64,000 bases of DNA, from assembly GCF_003049525.1 (NCBI RefSeq), contig NZ_PYWL01000013.1, positions 1 to 64,000 of the forward strand, read 5' to 3'. The notes under the pieces were generated by a model that was not told the origin of the DNA, searched no databases, and saw only the letters and a list, made by a program, of their open reading frames with translations. Position numbers and translations under genes: made by a program. Shown here piece after piece: positions 62,316 through 64,000 of the stretch; positions within the stretch are counted from its first letter, which is position 1; every line of letters starts with the position of its first letter. The DNA is from Lysinibacillus fusiformis. GTDB lineage: Bacteria > Bacillota > Bacilli > Bacillales_A > Planococcaceae.

Positions 62316-63575
62316 CTATGCCAAATGACCACCAACTAAGCGATCACGCTTGATGGCTGTCCCTGCCCCAGTAAACGAAACCGCTCGTAACAAGGCTGTT
62401 GCTCCAAACCTGTTGCGTATGGCATCCATCGTAGGTCCGATGAGCTGCCGTTGTGGTTTTCTTTCATCAAATAAATCCAATTGGATACTATGCTCTCTCT
62501 CAAGATTAGATATCCTTACCGATAACTGCCTTGCCGGCTCTCCCGCAAAGTGTTCATCCAGCAATTCTATGCACGTTTTATACATGACAAGTGTTTCATT
62601 TGTTGGTGTATCAATCGTTCTAGATCGATGAAACCCTTTGGTCATCGCATTCCGACTATATGAAAGACCCAAGCTAATTGTACGACCAACAAAACCAGCA
62701 TCTCTCGCTCGCTTCATGACATCCTCACACATTTCTAAAAGCACTACCGATAAATCTTTTCGTGTATGATAATCTCTCATTAACATTTGACCCTTTCCAA
62801 AACTTAATGCTCCATTAGTAATTAACGGTTCCCCTAGCTTTGATAGATCGATTCCCCATGCATGATGATATAGCTGATTGCCCATAACACCAAATTGCTC
62901 TTCTAAATCATTCAAATCTGCATTGGCTAACCCACCAACTGTTTGAATCCCCATCTTATTTAGGTTGGCTTCCATCTGTTTGCCGATTCCCCACATTTCG
63001 GACAAGGGTCTGACTGGCCAAAGCTTTTTCGGTATATCACCGTACGTCCATTGAGCAAAACCCGTTTTCTTTGCTTCAAGGTCCAATGCCAATTTAGCCA
63101 TTAGCATATTGGGACCTAAGCCAACAGCACTTGGTACATTATATTGATCCAAAATAGCGGCCTGTATTTCTCGAGCCGCTTGTTCAGGCGATCCCCAAAG
63201 CTTTTCAGTACCTGTTAAATCGACAAAGCTTTCATCTACACTGTAAACATGTATGGCGTCTACAGGAACATAATTAGCGATGAGCTTAGTAATCGTCATG
63301 GACATCTGTATAAAAAAGGACATTTTAGGTTCAAATAATTGGATATCGGGATGTTTAGGAATTTCGAAACGACGACTACCGGTCTTGATTTTATATTTTT
63401 CCTTCATCAATGGTGAGGCAGCAAGGACTACACTGCCTGGTTGATCGAAATTGGCTACTACAGCGACAGGTGTTTCTAAAATATCGATTCCATGTAGCAT
63501 GGCGATACAGCTGGCATAAAAGCACTTCATATCTATACACATAATAGGTCTATTCGGCATTTCCTCATAGTTCAT
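62316..63575 (-). CDS. uvrX: Y-family DNA polymerase, UvrX/UmuC type
   Basis: 419 residues. The palm has metal-binding Asp in CIDMKCFYAS and DE in VYSVDESFVDL. The little finger follows (about 245-350). Helix-hairpin-helix-like EMWGIGKQMEANLNKMGIQT. The C-terminal end has LDLFDE, possibly a β-clamp-binding motif. Its ATG overlaps the previous stop (ATGA). An error-prone translesion polymerase, expected to be SOS-induced given the LexA boxes upstream. Confidence 0.93.
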   Translation of the reverse strand: MNYEEMPNRPIMCIDMKCFYASCIAMLHGIDILETPVAVVANFDQPGSVVLAASPLMKEKYKIKTGSRRFEIPKHPDIQLFEPKMSFFIQMSMTITKLIANYVPVDAIHVYSVDESFVDLTGTEKLWGSPEQAAREIQAAILDQYNVPSAVGLGPNMLMAKLALDLEAKKTGFAQWTYGDIPKKLWPVRPLSEMWGIGKQMEANLNKMGIQTVGGLANADLNDLEEQFGVMGNQLYHHAWGIDLSKLGEPLITNGALSFGKGQMLMRDYHTRKDLSVVLLEMCEDVMKRARDAGFVGRTISLGLSYSRNAMTKGFHRSRTIDTPTNETLVMYKTCIELLDEHFAGEPARQLSVRISNLEREHSIQLDLFDERKPQRQLIGPTMDAIRNRFGATALLRAVSFTGAGTAIKRDRLVGGHLA

Positions 63576-63793
63576 ACAACCTCACGCTCTTTTCGGAAAA
63601 CAGGAGTAACCGCGAGAACATTTCTGATGATAAAGGAACGCTTTGCTTGCCTCGTAAAACAAAATGCTTGAAATGAATCGCCAACAATTTTAATGACTCT
63701 TACACGTCTTTTTGTTACGGAACCATTTTTGGCTATATACATAATGTCCACTAATTGATTGCGTTGCATAGCTTTAATCAGTTGCTCTCTCAT
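63572..63793 (-). CDS. Small WYL-like protein, first gene of the UvrX operon
   Basis: 73 residues from ATG 63791-63793 after GGAGG. QLVDIMYIAKNGSVTKRRVR and DSFQAFCFTRQAKRSFIIRN match the β-barrel of WYL domains, without the DNA-binding part. Possibly binds nucleic acid or a ligand and tunes the operon. Confidence 0.7.
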   Translation of the reverse strand: MREQLIKAMQRNQLVDIMYIAKNGSVTKRRVRVIKIVGDSFQAFCFTRQAKRSFIIRNVLAVTPVFRKEREVV

Positions 63794-63947
63794 CGTAGTT
63801 TCCTCCACTATCTCTCAAAATTTGATTTGATGTACCTTTCATTTCCATTCCTACAACTGTGCCTTTTAGTAACAGCTTCAGGCAACCTGAATTTATCCAA
63901 ATTTACGAATAGATTTCCCTTCACTTATCATATGTAAGAACACTTGT

Positions 63948-63959
63948 TTGTATACATAT
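63948..63959. promoter_or_regulatory. LexA (SOS) box 1
   Basis: GAACACTTGTTT, matching GAAC-N4-GTTY of Bacillales LexA, upstream of the UvrX operon. Confidence 0.7.
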
Positions 63960-63961
63960 TA

Positions 63962-63973
63962 GAACAAACGTTT
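63962..63973. promoter_or_regulatory. LexA (SOS) box 2
   Basis: GAACAAACGTTT, two bases after box 1 in the same orientation. The close pair suggests tight repression. Confidence 0.7.
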
Positions 63974-64000
63974 GCTTTTTAGCAAGATTAAATTTTTGGA

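Noticed and set aside
62350-62631. Plus-strand frame inside uvrX
   Set aside because: Antisense shadow of a well-conserved polymerase gene.

Overview
The window looks like chromosome of a low-GC, spore-forming Bacillales close to Lysinibacillus. This is inferred from gene content: an SLH-anchored M13 peptidase, YkuI, YdjG/YdjI and YneP homologues, YjcZ- and DUF4183-type small proteins, strong AGGAGG ribosome-binding sites and very AT-rich spacers. No rRNA, tRNA or CRISPR array was found. Product names rest on motifs read by eye, since no search could be run.

Layout. 1-127 is the right end of an IS3-family element. 0.5-10.2 kb holds the M13 peptidase, a methyltransferase, a VOC protein, a glycosyltransferase, small putative spore-surface proteins and exported proteins. 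10.2-12.3 kb is mobile-element debris: two integrase tails, duplicated att-like DNA, an ATPase scrap and a group II intron-like cassette. It sits against the 3' end of ykuI. 12.3-17.3 kb is core-like (ykuI, a YdjG/YdjI pair, ywdK, yneP). 17.2-27.2 kb is a decayed integrative element bounded by a 155-bp direct repeat that duplicates the start of yneP. It contains an azoreductase/DsbA/NAD(P)-binding operon with its Rrf2 regulator, broken phage repair genes, recT and integrase. 27.5-30.5 kb is a TetR-hydrolase-lpdA operon. 30.5-33.8 kb is a second prophage remnant (portal, terL, terS, late regulator). 36.7-38.1 kb is a secreted chitin-active LPMO. 38.3-39.6 kb is an array of intron-like cassettes. 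40-58.7 kb holds transporters, acetyltransferases, DUF proteins, an ECF sigma/anti-sigma operon and small membrane or zinc-ribbon proteins. 58.8-64 kb is dominated by DNA repair: an AlkC-like protein beside a WYL regulator, and a UvrX-type polymerase operon behind two LexA boxes.

The most unusual signal is a ~110-bp repeat present three times (11428-11546 on +; 38649-38757 and 39422-39530 on -). It contains a hairpin that closely matches group II intron domain V, followed by a domain VI-like hairpin. Each copy runs directly, in the same reading phase, into a start-less C-terminal coding segment that ends at a similar terminator. This is the arrangement expected of alternative 3' exons of a group II intron, as described for a surface-layer gene in Clostridium tetani. 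No intron core or maturase is present in the window. Other notable signals are a predicted pseudoknot covering the ribosome-binding site of a small Cys-rich protein gene, paired IS3-type ends with nothing between them, and well-resolved operators for the Rrf2, TetR, ECF and LexA systems.
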